Shown piece after piece: positions 54,989-63,707 of a stretch of DNA of 64,000 nt. The stretch is taken from the NCBI GenBank assembly GCA_019358895.1, contig JAHHIG010000018.1:53014-117013 (forward strand), read 5' to 3'. Within the stretch, counting starts at the first letter, position 1. Every line of letters begins with the position of its first letter. The stretch is from Tildeniella nuda ZEHNDER 1965/U140. Lineage in GTDB: Bacteria; Cyanobacteriota; Cyanobacteriia; Leptolyngbyales; Leptolyngbyaceae. The notes under the pieces are model-generated. The model was not told the DNA's origin, made no database searches, and saw only the letters and a program-made list of their open reading frames with translations. A program made the position numbers and the translations under genes.

Positions 54989-56197
54989 ATGAACTCAGAC
55001 GAATTACCGATCGCTGCGGCAGCAGACACACGCCAGTCCGAATCCACTGCTGATGAACCTGAACGGGAAGCAGTGACTGATCTTACTGCTACGGAGCCTT
55101 TAGGAATACAGGAGGCATCGGCACAGGCACTGATAGAAGAAGAAAGAATACCGCTGCTGGAACGGGTTGAAACTGAGCAGGCATTGCCATCGATCGTCAC
55201 TGGCACGTCAGCTACTGTCACCGAAGTTGGTCAACGGGTCGCAGATCTCCAGCGTCGAGAACAAACGCTAAGACGAGAGATTGCTGCTTTGCAAGCATCA
55301 CAGGCGCGTCTACAGGAAGAAACGGCAGCCGCACAAGCAGCGATGGGGCGGCTTGTGCAGGAAGGACTGAAAGAGCTAGAACAACGAAAGCAATCACTGC
55401 AAATTAGTGTCGAGCAGCTAGAGCGTCGTCAAGAACGGATTCGTAGTGAGATGCGAACGACATTTTCAGGCGTTTCACAGGATTTAGCGATCCGTGTGCA
55501 GAGCTTTAAGGACTACCTGGTTGGTAGTTTACAGGACTTAGCACTAGCTGCGGAACAACTGGATCTACCGCAGCCTGGAAAAGCAATGGCGCAAAGTATC
55601 GATCGAACGACTCCGAAAGAAGACCGAACATCCCAGTCGGCGACAACGCCGCAGTTTGCTGAACAGAGTTTTCAAGAGCAGACGAAAAAAATTCGCAATC
55701 TGCTGGATCAATACCGCAATCGACCAGACTATTACGGTTCTGCGTGGCAGTTGCGCCGGACGTTTGAGCCGATTCATGCTGAACGCGTCTCAAACTGGTT
55801 TTTTACTCAGGGTGGACGGGGCGCTGTGCGAACGATGGGCAGCCGCTTGCAAAATATTCTGATTGCCTCGGCGACGATCTCGATTTTGCATACGCTGTAT
55901 GGCGATCGCTTGCGTGCTCTTGTCCTTGCTCAATCTCCTGAACGGTTAGGTGAATGGCGGCGTGGTTTGCAAGACTGTCTCGGTATCACCCGCAGTGAGT
56001 TTGGTCCAGAGCGCGGCGTTGGTTTGTTTGAAGACCCCATGCCACTGGCGCAAAAAGCCGATCGCTTGATGAAAGACGGGCTAATGCCGCTCATCATTAT
56101 TGATGAAACAGAAGAGGATATTAGTCTGTCGCTACTGCAATTTTCGCTCTGGCTGGCGTTCGCACCAAACCCTCAAGCGGCAACCTATTCGTATTAA
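54989..56197 (+). CDS. DUF3086 domain protein with coiled coil
   Basis: Protein of 402 residues. An acidic, low-complexity N-terminus (about 1-80) is followed by a long coiled coil (about 85-185, RREQTLRREIAALQASQARLQEE, KELEQRKQSLQISVEQLERRQERIRSEM). The C-terminal DUF3086 domain holds PDYYGSAWQLRRTFEPIHAERVSNWFFTQGGRGAVRTMGSRLQN and LFEDPMPLAQKADRLMKDGLMPLIIIDE. The family is cyanobacterial and uncharacterised. ATG 54989 is preferred over TTG 54983. It lies between DUF3119 and plsY on the same strand and is probably co-transcribed. Confidence 0.9.
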   Translation: MNSDELPIAAAADTRQSESTADEPEREAVTDLTATEPLGIQEASAQALIEEERIPLLERVETEQALPSIVTGTSATVTEVGQRVADLQRREQTLRREIAALQASQARLQEETAAAQAAMGRLVQEGLKELEQRKQSLQISVEQLERRQERIRSEMRTTFSGVSQDLAIRVQSFKDYLVGSLQDLALAAEQLDLPQPGKAMAQSIDRTTPKEDRTSQSATTPQFAEQSFQEQTKKIRNLLDQYRNRPDYYGSAWQLRRTFEPIHAERVSNWFFTQGGRGAVRTMGSRLQNILIASATISILHTLYGDRLRALVLAQSPERLGEWRRGLQDCLGITRSEFGPERGVGLFEDPMPLAQKADRLMKDGLMPLIIIDETEEDISLSLLQFSLWLAFAPNPQAATYSY

Positions 56198-56273
56198 AGT
56201 TGTTAGGGATTAGTTTTTAGTGCGATCGCCGCGAATGACTAGCTCTGCCATTACGGATTAAGGAAACCAAGCA

Positions 56274-56954
56274 ATGACACTCTGGCTTGCCTTGAATGGA
56301 CTGCTGCTCATTGGGGCATACCTGCTTGGCTCGGTTCCGCCGGGGTATTGGGCGGGACGACTCCTGAAAGGCATTGACATTCGGGCGCACGGCTCTGGCT
56401 CGACGGGTGCTACGAATGTATTGCGGACAGTGGGTAACGTTCCAGCTCTCGTGGTGCTATTGGTCGATATTTTGAAAGGGGCAGTGGCGATCGCGGCTGT
56501 CCGATCGTTCTATACCTTTGCCGATGCCCACGCTCTGATACCGTCGATCGATGCGACTATCTGGCTGCCTTGGATCGTGACTTTAGCTGGCATGGCAGCG
56601 TTATTGGGTCACAGCAAATCAGTCTTTCTTGGCTTTGCTGGAGGCAAATCGGTTGCAACAAGTTTGGGAGTGTTGCTGGCGATCAGTTGGGTGGTTGGTC
56701 TAGGCACTTTGGCAGTGTTCGCCATGATGCTGGCAGTGACAAGAATTGTGTCGCTGAGTTCCATTGCAGGGGCGATCGCTGTTTCTGGCTTCATGCTCCT
56801 CACACATCAGCCTTTGCCTTACATCCTGTTTGGTCTTTTAGGCGGAGTTTACGTGATCCTCCGCCACCGCGCCAACATCCAACGCTTGCTGACTGGCTGT
56901 GAGCCTCGGTTAGGACAAGCAATCCCAGAAGTCAATAGCCCGCCACCCTCGTGA
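56274..56954 (+). CDS. plsY: Glycerol-3-phosphate acyltransferase PlsY
   Basis: Inner-membrane acyltransferase using acyl-phosphate to make lysophosphatidic acid, the first step of phospholipid and galactolipid synthesis. The 226-residue protein has five or more membrane segments. All three family motifs are present: GSVPPGYWAGRLLKGIDIRAHGSGSTGATNVLRTVG, GHSKSVFLGFAGGKSVATSLGVLL, and VSLSSIAGAIAV with LRHRANIQRLLTG-ex-type ending. AAGGAAA precedes the ATG. The neighbouring DUF3119 and DUF3086 genes are in the same direction. Confidence 0.95.
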   Translation: MTLWLALNGLLLIGAYLLGSVPPGYWAGRLLKGIDIRAHGSGSTGATNVLRTVGNVPALVVLLVDILKGAVAIAAVRSFYTFADAHALIPSIDATIWLPWIVTLAGMAALLGHSKSVFLGFAGGKSVATSLGVLLAISWVVGLGTLAVFAMMLAVTRIVSLSSIAGAIAVSGFMLLTHQPLPYILFGLLGGVYVILRHRANIQRLLTGCEPRLGQAIPEVNSPPPS

Positions 56955-57069
56955 GGGAGATTTGAAGTTGCGGAGGGTTTTGCGGATAACTAGCTAATAG
57001 CTCTTCTCAACTTAAAGAGCCTATTAAACGATACGATCTTAGAAATTTAAGCCTTGGCTTTGCTTTACA

Positions 57070-57396
57070 ATGATGCTCAAAATTATCGATCATTTTGACA
57101 GTAGTTTCACCCTTGACCCAGACGCTAAAGCGGTGTTGTTTGAGTTGCTTAAAAGTGATACCTTTCTTCAGCAGGTGGCTCAACAGGCACAGTCTCAAGC
57201 GGTTATCTTTACAGAACTGTTGTTTCAACCTGTTCCTTATAGTGCCGCAACTCCGAAAGGGATGCCAGCCGAGTTCGAGAAATTCCAAAATACCGCCGAT
57301 TACGTGATTATCAACGTGCCGCCCAACTTTATGTTTAAGGCGAAGATTTTCAAGCCCAGTCGGCTTTGTGCGATCTATCGAAAGGCTAAAGGCTAA
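57070..57396 (+). CDS. Hypothetical protein
   Basis: Protein of 108 residues with no recognised family. It is predicted soluble, with a helical N-terminal half (DPDAKAVLFELLKSDTFLQQVAQQAQSQAV) and a strand-rich second half (TADYVIINVPPNFMFKAKIF). The last residues and stop (YRKAKG) come from AAAGGCTAAAGGCTAAA heptamer-like repeat DNA. It is followed 32 bp later by the GIY-YIG gene and may be co-transcribed with it. Confidence 0.6.
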   Translation: MMLKIIDHFDSSFTLDPDAKAVLFELLKSDTFLQQVAQQAQSQAVIFTELLFQPVPYSAATPKGMPAEFEKFQNTADYVIINVPPNFMFKAKIFKPSRLCAIYRKAKG

Positions 57397-57428
57397 AAAT
57401 TAATCTTTCATCCTTTATCCTTTCCAAT

Positions 57429-57962
57429 ATGCCCGAAACCCCTACGCTCTCCAGTCTAGAGTTCTTTTCCTATATCGACGATCGCGGTCAACTGCCAGAA
57501 CAATTTCAGGGCAAAGTCGGTGTGTATGCCATTTTTGATCAACAGCAAACGCTGCAATACATTGGCTATTCGCGGGATGTGTATTTAAGCCTCAAGCAGC
57601 ATTTAGTGCGCCAACCGGAGCAGTGTTATGGGTTGAAGGTGCAGACGATCGATCGCCCTAGTCGCACGATCCTAGAGGAAATCCGAACAGCCTGGATTAG
57701 CGAGAATGGCTCGGTGCCAGCAGGAAATGGTGCGGATGAAGGCAAGTGGACGCAGGCGATCGATGCCAAGCTGCAAATGACACCGGAGGAGCAGGCTAGT
57801 TATGCGGGGGCGATCGATGAACTCACCCAAATGAAAGTCCTTAAGCAAGTGGCTCGTCGAGCGGAGGCAGCTATCCTTGAGGTGCTGAAAGTTCGCGGCG
57901 TTCAGGTTGACATTCGCTTCAACCCTAAGCTGAAAGAAGAAGGCTTGTTAGATCTGAAGTAG
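57429..57962 (+). CDS. GIY-YIG nuclease domain protein
   Basis: Protein of 177 residues with an N-terminal GIY-YIG-like fold: GVYAIFD (GIY position), LQYIGYSRDVYLSLKQHL (YIG strand) and the downstream conserved Glu region TILEEIRTAWISENG. The C-terminal half is helical (MTPEEQASYAGAIDELTQMKVLKQVARRAEAAILEVLKVRG). Related proteins occur in cyanobacteria and chloroplasts, where a role in plastid DNA maintenance or splicing is suspected but not settled. It has no restriction or mobile partner next door. ATG 57429 follows a CCTTTCC tract; no ribosome binding site is obvious. Confidence 0.82.
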   Translation: MPETPTLSSLEFFSYIDDRGQLPEQFQGKVGVYAIFDQQQTLQYIGYSRDVYLSLKQHLVRQPEQCYGLKVQTIDRPSRTILEEIRTAWISENGSVPAGNGADEGKWTQAIDAKLQMTPEEQASYAGAIDELTQMKVLKQVARRAEAAILEVLKVRGVQVDIRFNPKLKEEGLLDLK

Positions 57963-57988
57963 CGATCGTGCTATGACGCAAGGCGCGG

Positions 57989-58219
57989 TTAATCTGCTGA
58001 CTGATCCCGCTCAATCTGGCTAATTCTCTCCCTGAAAATCGCCTCAACTTCGCGCTCAGGATCAGCCATGTCGTAGGGGTAAGGATACCAGGGAGCATTT
58101 GGATCACGGCGGCTCATTAAAACCTGCAACGCTTCGTGAAACGCTTCATCGTTGTTCCGATGCTCTGAGATGTACTGCTTAAGTTCAGCGTTAGTCAGTT
58201 GATTCAGATCTTGAGTCAT
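57989..58219 (-). CDS. DUF6887 family small protein
   Basis: Protein of 76 residues with the family look of DUF6887: DLNQLTNAELKQYISEHRNNDEAFHEALQVLMSRRDPNAPWYPYPYD, then an acidic helical tail. Its ATG at 58219 overlaps the stop of the upstream DUF6888 gene in ATGA, so the pair is translationally coupled. DUF6888/DUF6887 pairs are frequent in cyanobacteria and are organised like toxin-antitoxin modules, but activity has not been shown as far as I know. The role of each partner is unknown. Confidence 0.78.
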   Translation of the reverse strand: MTQDLNQLTNAELKQYISEHRNNDEAFHEALQVLMSRRDPNAPWYPYPYDMADPEREVEAIFRERISQIERDQSAD

Positions 58220-58398
58220 ATAACAAAGTCCCAATTTCCATCTGATCGAATCACAAGTGAGATGTTGTCGCTTAATCCACCTTGAATGTAGATTGTCTTA
58301 GCCCTCTGGTCATACCGAAAAACGTTGATGGGTTGAAACAGATTAGAAAGCAGTTGACAGACAAACATGGCTGCTTCTGCTTGTGCACGTGTTGGCAA
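58216..58398 (-). CDS. DUF6888 family small protein
   Basis: Protein of 60 residues resembling DUF6888: PTRAQAEAAMFVCQLLSNLFQPINVFRYDQRAKTIYIQGG, ending NGNWDFVI-like (DGNWDFVI). It is a helix followed by a small beta sheet. The only plausible start is TTG 58398, supported by AGGAG about 8 bases upstream. It is first in a two-gene unit with DUF6887 and overlaps it by 4 bp. The size, coupling and isolated setting fit a toxin-antitoxin-like module; this is inference. Confidence 0.75.
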   Translation of the reverse strand: MPTRAQAEAAMFVCQLLSNLFQPINVFRYDQRAKTIYIQGGLSDNISLVIRSDGNWDFVI

Positions 58399-58457
58399 GT
58401 GATCACTCCTATCAGTACAACATTAGCGCACTGCTACTCAACCCCACACCCCATACC

Positions 58458-59681
58458 CTACGGATCAACCCAGCGATCGTCTGACTTGATTAAATTAATT
58501 AATTCTTCAACACCTTGCGCTTCGGGTACCTTCTTAATCTCATCGCGTCCACGATAGAGAGAAATCCAGCCTGCTTGCTTGCCCACATAGCCGTAATCTG
58601 CGTCTGCCATTTCACCGGGACCGTTGACGATGCAGCCCATCACGGCAATGTTCAAGCCTGTCAGGTGACTGGTGGCTTCACGTACCTTATGCAGCACTTC
58701 TTCAAGATTGAAAAGGGTGCGTCCACAAGAGGGGCAGGCGACATACTCCACCATCGTGCGGCGGAGTCCAAGCGCTTGCAGAATGCCGTAGCAGACGGGA
58801 ATTTCTTTTTCGGGTGCTTCGGTGAGAGACACGCGAATGGTATCGCCGATCCCTTCTGCCAGCAGCGTACCAATGCCAGCAGTGGACTTGATGCGACCAT
58901 ATTCACCGTCACCTGCTTCGGTTACGCCCAGGTGTAAGGGGTAAGCCATACCTAGCTCGTCCATGCGCTTGACCATGAGACGATTAGCGGCAAGCATGAC
59001 AGGTACTCTGGATGCCTTGAGCGAGAGTTCTAAATGGTAATAGTCAAGGGATTCGCAGATGCGGATGAACTCCAGCGCCGACTCGACCATACCTTCGGGC
59101 GTGTCGCCGTAGGTAAACATCATCCGTTCTGCTAGAGAGCCATGATTTACTCCAATCCGCATGGATTTGTTCTGGTCGCGGAGTGAGATGACGAGAGGTT
59201 TTAGCGTTTCGCGGATCTTCTCGCCAATGTCGTCAAATTCGGTTTGGGTATACTCAGTACGATCGCTCTTCGGCTTCTCAAACACATACAAACCGGGATT
59301 AATCCGCACATTATCAACGTGCTTGGCAGCTTCTAACGCAATCTTCAGCCCATTGTGGTGCACGTCCGCAACCAGTGGCACAGGTTGATACGTTGCAAGC
59401 AGACGACGCTGAATCTCCTCCATTGCCTTAGAGTGCGCCATGCTGGGGACGGTCACGCGCACAATCTCGCAACCGATTTCGTGGAGACGGCGAATTGCCG
59501 CGACTGACCCCTCAACATCCAGGGTGTCTTCATTGATCATGGACTGGACGGCAACGGGGTGATTCCCACCGATCGTAATGCTGCCGACGGGCACTGAACG
59601 CGTTTTGCGACGCTGAATCGATGTGTCAGTAGAGACGACTGTAGGAGCCGTGGAGGCAGTAGGACTGGGCAGAGTTTGCAT
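58458..59681 (-). CDS. ispG: 4-hydroxy-3-methylbut-2-en-1-yl diphosphate synthase (IspG/GcpE)
   Basis: Iron-sulfur enzyme of the MEP isoprenoid pathway, converting MEcPP to HMBPP; in cyanobacteria it takes electrons from ferredoxin. The 407-residue protein has the TIM-barrel part ([59 protein letters not shown]). The [4Fe-4S] part contains [12 protein letters not shown] and [20 protein letters not shown] with three cysteines. ATG 59681 ([11 protein letters not shown]) fits a short variable N-terminus; the longer frame to 59849 is rejected. It is preceded by DUF6888/6887 only on the far side, so it is probably monocistronic. Confidence 0.97.
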   Translation of the reverse strand: MQTLPSPTASTAPTVVSTDTSIQRRKTRSVPVGSITIGGNHPVAVQSMINEDTLDVEGSVAAIRRLHEIGCEIVRVTVPSMAHSKAMEEIQRRLLATYQPVPLVADVHHNGLKIALEAAKHVDNVRINPGLYVFEKPKSDRTEYTQTEFDDIGEKIRETLKPLVISLRDQNKSMRIGVNHGSLAERMMFTYGDTPEGMVESALEFIRICESLDYYHLELSLKASRVPVMLAANRLMVKRMDELGMAYPLHLGVTEAGDGEYGRIKSTAGIGTLLAEGIGDTIRVSLTEAPEKEIPVCYGILQALGLRRTMVEYVACPSCGRTLFNLEEVLHKVREATSHLTGLNIAVMGCIVNGPGEMADADYGYVGKQAGWISLYRGRDEIKKVPEAQGVEELINLIKSDDRWVDP

Positions 59682-59851
59682 ATACTGTGCGTAAAACTTG
59701 TCAGCAAGACAGGATGAGTTGTCCCTGTCTCTACAGATTGCCACAGATAGGACAAGTTTGACGGTTAAGACGTGACAAAACTTTGTGTATGCAAGCGCCT
59801 CTGACCACACTGAATAACTCAGTGTTTGATCGTTGACGATCGCACTCAATC

Positions 59852-60118
59852 TTATCGCGTAGCGCTACGAGCCTCTTCGCGGGGTTTTGCCTTATTTACC
59901 TTAAGCTGACGACCCATCCATTCGGCACCGTCCAAAGCCGCGATCGCCGCATCTTCTTGAGCATCCTCAGCAAGCTCCACAAAGGCAAACCCGCGCATAC
60001 GTCCCGTTTCGCGATCGGTTGGTAATGAAATGCGCCTCACTGTACCGTATTCAGCGAAGACTTCCGTGAGATCGTCAGGGGTTGCTTGATAGGACAAGTT
60101 GCCAACATAAATAGTCAT
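59852..60118 (-). CDS. RRM-type RNA-binding protein (Rbp)
   Basis: Single RNA-recognition-motif protein of 88 residues: RNP2 is IYVGNL near the start and RNP1 is RGFAFVEL at about residues 44-51, with a short basic C-terminal tail ([16 protein letters not shown]). Cyanobacterial Rbp proteins are cold-inducible and bind U-rich RNA; some guide photosystem mRNAs to the thylakoid. The ATG at 60118 fits the family; the frame upstream is a shadow. It lacks the Gly-rich tail found in cold-induced Rbps. Confidence 0.93.
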   Translation of the reverse strand: MTIYVGNLSYQATPDDLTEVFAEYGTVRRISLPTDRETGRMRGFAFVELAEDAQEDAAIAALDGAEWMGRQLKVNKAKPREEARSATR

Positions 60119-60277
60119 GGGCGGTGAGTGAGCGAGTGGAGGATTAAAGGGTTCGTACAGAACCATCAATCCGGTGATAGCACACCCCTCCCACCTCATT
60201 CTGAAAAGTCTGATACCTGTGAGGCTCAACTTATACCACTTCCAACGGATCATTGTGAGCAAAGAGCCTTGAGTGTC

Positions 60278-60493
60278 TTAATCGATCGAAATTGACTTGG
60301 GTGCACCACTATTGCCATTGTGGGTACCCATTGCCGAGGGATAAACACTATCTGACTGCTGATCAAGCCAGCTTTTAACGGGGTCTTCTGAAAGGTTGAG
60401 GCGAAACAGCCCCGATAAGAAGCCACCTAGAAACGCAACAGGCTGTTGCGAAAGCTCTTTCCAGACGGGGGTTAGTTCATCAAGAAACACGAA
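60278..60493 (-). CDS. Conserved small cyanobacterial protein
   Basis: Protein of 71 residues starting FLDELTPVWKELSQQPVAFL, then GGFLSGLFRLNLSEDPVKSW and a Ser/Gly/Asn-rich tail. It has a weakly hydrophobic middle and no recognised domain. GTG 60493 is chosen because AAAGGAG lies about 8 bases upstream and the conserved-looking part starts there; the frame extends to 60574 without support. It is transcribed with or ahead of the RRM gene at a distance of about 160 bp. Confidence 0.7.
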   Translation of the reverse strand, partial: FVFLDELTPVWKELSQQPVAFLGGFLSGLFRLNLSEDPVKSWLDQQSDSVYPSAMGTHNGNSGAPKSISID

Positions 60494-60810
60494 TAGATCT
60501 CCTTTAGGTGATAGGTTTAGTGCGTTGGCAGACCGTTTCAGTAGTTGGTTATCAGCGTGCAAGTAGCTAATCAATGGTCAGCTATATCTGTCAGCTATAT
60601 CTGTACAAGCCACCAACTGGGCGCTCAGCCTCAACTCTTTGGTGATTGTAGCGCGAAGCGAATCGGCTTATGGGGCTAGGAGTCATCATTGGAGCTATAC
60701 CGATTCAATTTGAAGCATTGCCTTTGTAGAAGAGAGCTTTAGGTCTACTCTACAAAGGCAAGTTACGGCACACAAAGAATAAGGGCAAAACGTGAGATAC
60801 TCCTCCGGTT
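60494..60810. other. Intergenic region
   Basis: No supported gene. A duplicated CAGCTATATCTGT (near 60581 and 60594) is the only pattern noted. The mobile element at 60811-60914 follows. Confidence 0.5.
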
Positions 60811-60914
60811 GTACCATTTCACTAAACTGCGGCTACACATGCAAGCTTCGGCTAGCGGTCAGCGGTCAGCAGCAAGAACGAATCTGTAGGGCGATTTTAT
60901 AGAATTGGTATTAC
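60811..60914 (+). mobile_element. Miniature element, heptamer-core family, copy 3
   Basis: About 104 bp: TGTACCATTTCACTAAACTG, then CGGCTACACATGCAAGCTTC, only two GGTCAGC-type heptamers, AGCAAGAACGAATCTGTAGG, and the right end AGAATTGGTATTA. On the minus strand the TAA at its right tip (60911-60913) is the stop codon of the metal-binding lipoprotein gene. Copies 1 and 2 have more heptamers. Confidence 0.8.
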
Positions 60915-61936
60915 TTTGCCTGAAACGGTGTGTATTTGCCGCCCAAGCCCTCAACGATAACCTCTGTGTTTGCAAGCAACATCTTCTGGTAAGTATCACC
61001 CTCGCTGCCTTTCTCGCCCAGTCCATCCGTAAACAGTGTGCGATCGGCAACCCTGACACGCGCTTCTTTTGCCACCGATTCAATCAGCTTCGGATTAATG
61101 CTTACCTCGGCAAAAATGGTTGGCACTTGCGCTGTTTGAATTGCTTTTACCAGTTCCTTGACTCGCGTTGGCGTGGCTTTTTCGTCAGTGCTAACACCTT
61201 GTAAAGCGCCAATGACAGGAATGCCATATGCTCTGGCATAGTAGCCAAAGGCATCATGAGTTGTCACTAGTTTCCGTTGCGCCGATGGGATGGTAGCAAT
61301 TTCAGCTTTAATCCAGGTGTTGATTTGGGTTAACTCATCGATCAGTTTTTTGCTGTTAGCAGCGTAGAGAGCGGCTTGTTTTGGTTCCAGTTGCGTCAAG
61401 TTCTTGCTGATGACTGCCGCCAGTTGAGCACCGTTTGCAGCATTGTGAAACACATGGGGATCAGCTTCGGTTTTGCCGTCTTCTTCAAATTCTTGCGGTT
61501 TTGGCACAGCCACTTCATCGATCGCAATCTTGGGGGCAGTATTAGAGCTTGCCTTGATCAACCGGATCAGCTCAGGCTCAAAGTTGTAGCCACCATAAAA
61601 GATAAGCTTTGCCTGCTCGATCGCCTTGCTATCATCCGGTTTTGGTTTGTACTCATGAGCGTCAACACCCCTATCAATCAGGCACTTAAGATTCACTGTG
61701 TCGGCGGCAATTTGCTGGGTGAGGTCACAAATAACAGTATTAGTCGCTACAACCAATGGTCGATCGCCTTTCGTCACTGGACTGCTTGTCGTTGTGGCGT
61801 TAGTGGTCGCAGATGCCGATGGGCTTACAGATAGGGGCGTTGGTGTAGAAACACAGCCGCCTAACCCAAGCAACAGCGACAGCGCTGTTAACCCTCCGAT
61901 TTGGTTCCATTGCTTCAGCATAGGTTTACACCGCAT
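60911..61936 (-). CDS. Zinc/manganese ABC transporter substrate-binding lipoprotein (cluster A-I)
   Basis: Metal-binding lipoprotein of 341 residues (ZnuA/MntC/TroA family). The signal ends in a lipobox (LGLGGC) followed by a Ser/Thr/Pro linker. Predicted ligands are His in DRGVDAHEYKP, His in ADPHVFHNAAN, His in TTHDAFGYYA and Asp in LFTDGLGE. The third His favours a TroA/ZnuA-like site, while MntC uses Glu. A short acidic loop (EFEEDGKTEADPH) precedes the second ligand. Zinc or manganese cannot be decided by eye. Start ATG 61936 is used; ATG 61921 (MLKQWNQIGG) is equally possible. It is divergent from the ATPase gene, with a 7-1-7 operator between. The stop codon is supplied by a mobile element. 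Confidence 0.9.
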   Translation of the reverse strand: MRCKPMLKQWNQIGGLTALSLLLGLGGCVSTPTPLSVSPSASATTNATTTSSPVTKGDRPLVVATNTVICDLTQQIAADTVNLKCLIDRGVDAHEYKPKPDDSKAIEQAKLIFYGGYNFEPELIRLIKASSNTAPKIAIDEVAVPKPQEFEEDGKTEADPHVFHNAANGAQLAAVISKNLTQLEPKQAALYAANSKKLIDELTQINTWIKAEIATIPSAQRKLVTTHDAFGYYARAYGIPVIGALQGVSTDEKATPTRVKELVKAIQTAQVPTIFAEVSINPKLIESVAKEARVRVADRTLFTDGLGEKGSEGDTYQKMLLANTEVIVEGLGGKYTPFQAK

Positions 61937-61955
61937 GATACTTCTAGTATGGTGA

Positions 61956-61970
61956 TGAAAATGATTCTCA
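61956..61970. promoter_or_regulatory. 7-1-7 Fur-family (Zur/Fur) operator between divergent metal-transport genes
   Basis: TGAAAAT-G-ATTCTCA, an inverted repeat with six of seven arm positions matching (TGAAAAT against TGAGAAT). This is the classic 7-1-7 architecture of Fur/Zur boxes. It is 20 bp before one start and 17 bp before the other, so repression of both arms by metal-loaded Zur (or Fur/Mur) is likely. Confidence 0.7.
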
Positions 61971-61986
61971 TTCCAGCTAAATCGTC

Positions 61987-62736
61987 ATGCTACAGGTTCA
62001 GCAACTCAGTGTCAATTACCGCCATTTGCAAGCACTGGAGGCGATCGGTTTCAAACTGCCCGTTGGCTCACTGGTAGGGCTGATTGGTCCGAATGGAGCA
62101 GGCAAAAGCACACTGATTAAGGCGCTACTAGGGTTGATCCCGATTCAGGAGGGACAGGTGCTTTACGACGGTATACCGCTGAAACAGCAACGTCAGCGAG
62201 TTGCTTACGTGCCGCAGCGATCGCAAATCGATTGGGATTACCCGATCACAGTTTGGCATGTGGTGATGATGGCGCGAACGACTCATGCTGGTTGGTTTCG
62301 TTCACACAGTCGTCAATCGCGAGACATCGTTAGAGATGCCCTCAAACGGGTTGAACTGTTAGATTTGCGCGATCGCCCAATTGGAGAGCTTTCTGGGGGA
62401 CAGCAACAGCGGGTCTTTCTGGCACGGGCGATCGCGCAACAAGCCGATTTGCTGCTGCTAGATGAACCACTCGCGGCTGTTGATAAAAAAACTGAAGCGT
62501 TAATTTTCCAAATTTATGATGAGCTTAAGGCACAGAGCAAAACTCTCCTGGTAAGCTGCCATGAGTGGGGTGGCATTCTCGATCACTATGATCAACTACT
62601 CTTGCTCAACCAACGGCTAGTGGCACATGGCTCACCCGCAGAAGTCATGACCCAGAAGAATATTCAAACTGCCTATGGCATTCCACCCGCGCTGCCGCAT
62701 TTTCATGATTCACTAGAAAGCAACTTCTTTTGTTAG
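61987..62736 (+). CDS. Zinc/manganese ABC transporter ATP-binding protein
   Basis: ATPase of 249 residues of the ZnuC/MntA type. Walker A is GPNGAGKST, the Q-loop region VAYVPQRSQIDWDYPITVWHVVMM (the IDWDYP sequence is typical of metal-chelate ATPases of this class), the signature [15 protein letters not shown], Walker B LLLLDEPLAAVDKKT, and the switch VSCHEWGGI. The C-terminus contains LPHFHDSLESNF. Its start is 50 bp from the divergent binding-protein gene. The permease follows on the same strand after a 134-bp low-complexity stretch. Confidence 0.94.
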   Translation: MLQVQQLSVNYRHLQALEAIGFKLPVGSLVGLIGPNGAGKSTLIKALLGLIPIQEGQVLYDGIPLKQQRQRVAYVPQRSQIDWDYPITVWHVVMMARTTHAGWFRSHSRQSRDIVRDALKRVELLDLRDRPIGELSGGQQQRVFLARAIAQQADLLLLDEPLAAVDKKTEALIFQIYDELKAQSKTLLVSCHEWGGILDHYDQLLLLNQRLVAHGSPAEVMTQKNIQTAYGIPPALPHFHDSLESNFFC

Positions 62737-62870
62737 AAGTAGCAGTGAGCAGTCAGAAGTCAGGAGCAGGGGAAGCAGAAGGAGCCAGAAGAATTCAAAA
62801 CTCCATTGCCTCACTGTCTTTGCCTCCCCTGCCCCTCATCCCCCCATTCTCTTCATTCCCTCCCCTCCCC

Positions 62871-63707
62871 ATGCTCAACTGGCTACTGGAGCCGCTTGGC
62901 TTTGAATTTATGCGAAATGCTCTGGCAGTCGGCGTTCTGATCGGGATTTTGTGCCCTGTTATCGGCGCTTACCTGATTGTGCAGCGGATGTCGCTTTTAG
63001 GGGACGTGATGGCGCACTCGGTGCTACCAGGACTGGCGATCGCCTCTTTTCTGCGGATCAATATCTTGATTGGTGCCTTTGTTTCTGGCATCGTCAGTGC
63101 TTTTGTCATTGCCTGGATTCGCTCTCAAACTCGCATTAAAGTCGATGCAGCGATGGCGATCGTGTCCAGCAGCTTTTTTGGCTTGAGCATACTGCTGATT
63201 ACGCTCTTACGCAACAAGCTCGATTTGGATAGCTTCCTGTTTGGTGATATTTTGGGCGTGACCTGGCAGGATGTGGTGGAGACAGCGCTGGTTACTGCAA
63301 CGGTGTTACTGCTAGTGAGGCTTTTTTACAAGGAGCTTTTGTTTTACACCTTTGATCCGTTGGGAGCACGGGCGATCGGGTTACCAACAGAACGCCTTTA
63401 CCTGGGTTTAATGGCTGCTGTCACGCTCACGATTATTGCTAGTATGCAAATAGTGGGTGTTGTTCTCGTTGTCGCCATGCTCGTTGGACCAGGAACAACT
63501 GCCTATTTGCTGGTTAAAGAACTGCATCAAATGATGGGCTTGGGTGCAGTGATTGGTGTCGTTGCCAGTATCAGCGGTATGTATACCAGCTATTATTTAA
63601 ATGTGCCGTCGGGACCCTGCATTGTGTTAATCAGTTTTGGGTTGCTGCTACTGGCGCTTCTGTTTAGCCCGTCTCAGGGACTGCTAACGCAGCGCGATCG
63701 TGCTTAG
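62871..63707 (+). CDS. Zinc/manganese ABC transporter permease
   Basis: ABC-3 family inner-membrane permease of 278 residues with about eight membrane segments. Features are LLEPLGFEFMRNALAVGVLIGILCPVIGAYLIVQRMSLLGDVMAHSVLPGLAI and the late VVGVVLVVAMLVGPGTTAYLLVKELHQMMGLGAVIGV. ATG 62871 (MLNWLLEPLGFEFMRNAL) fits the family. The in-frame frame back to 62730 is read from purine/pyrimidine-rich filler (62737-62870), which has come between ATPase and permease genes. The stop TAG at 63705-63707 overlaps the first base of a 171-bp MITE. Confidence 0.94.
   Translation: MLNWLLEPLGFEFMRNALAVGVLIGILCPVIGAYLIVQRMSLLGDVMAHSVLPGLAIASFLRINILIGAFVSGIVSAFVIAWIRSQTRIKVDAAMAIVSSSFFGLSILLITLLRNKLDLDSFLFGDILGVTWQDVVETALVTATVLLLVRLFYKELLFYTFDPLGARAIGLPTERLYLGLMAAVTLTIIASMQIVGVVLVVAMLVGPGTTAYLLVKELHQMMGLGAVIGVVASISGMYTSYYLNVPSGPCIVLISFGLLLLALLFSPSQGLLTQRDRA

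Noticed and set aside
62730..62870. N-terminal extension of the metal permease
   Set aside because: The stretch is Pro/Ser/Gly-rich filler encoded by low-complexity DNA; the family start is at 62871.
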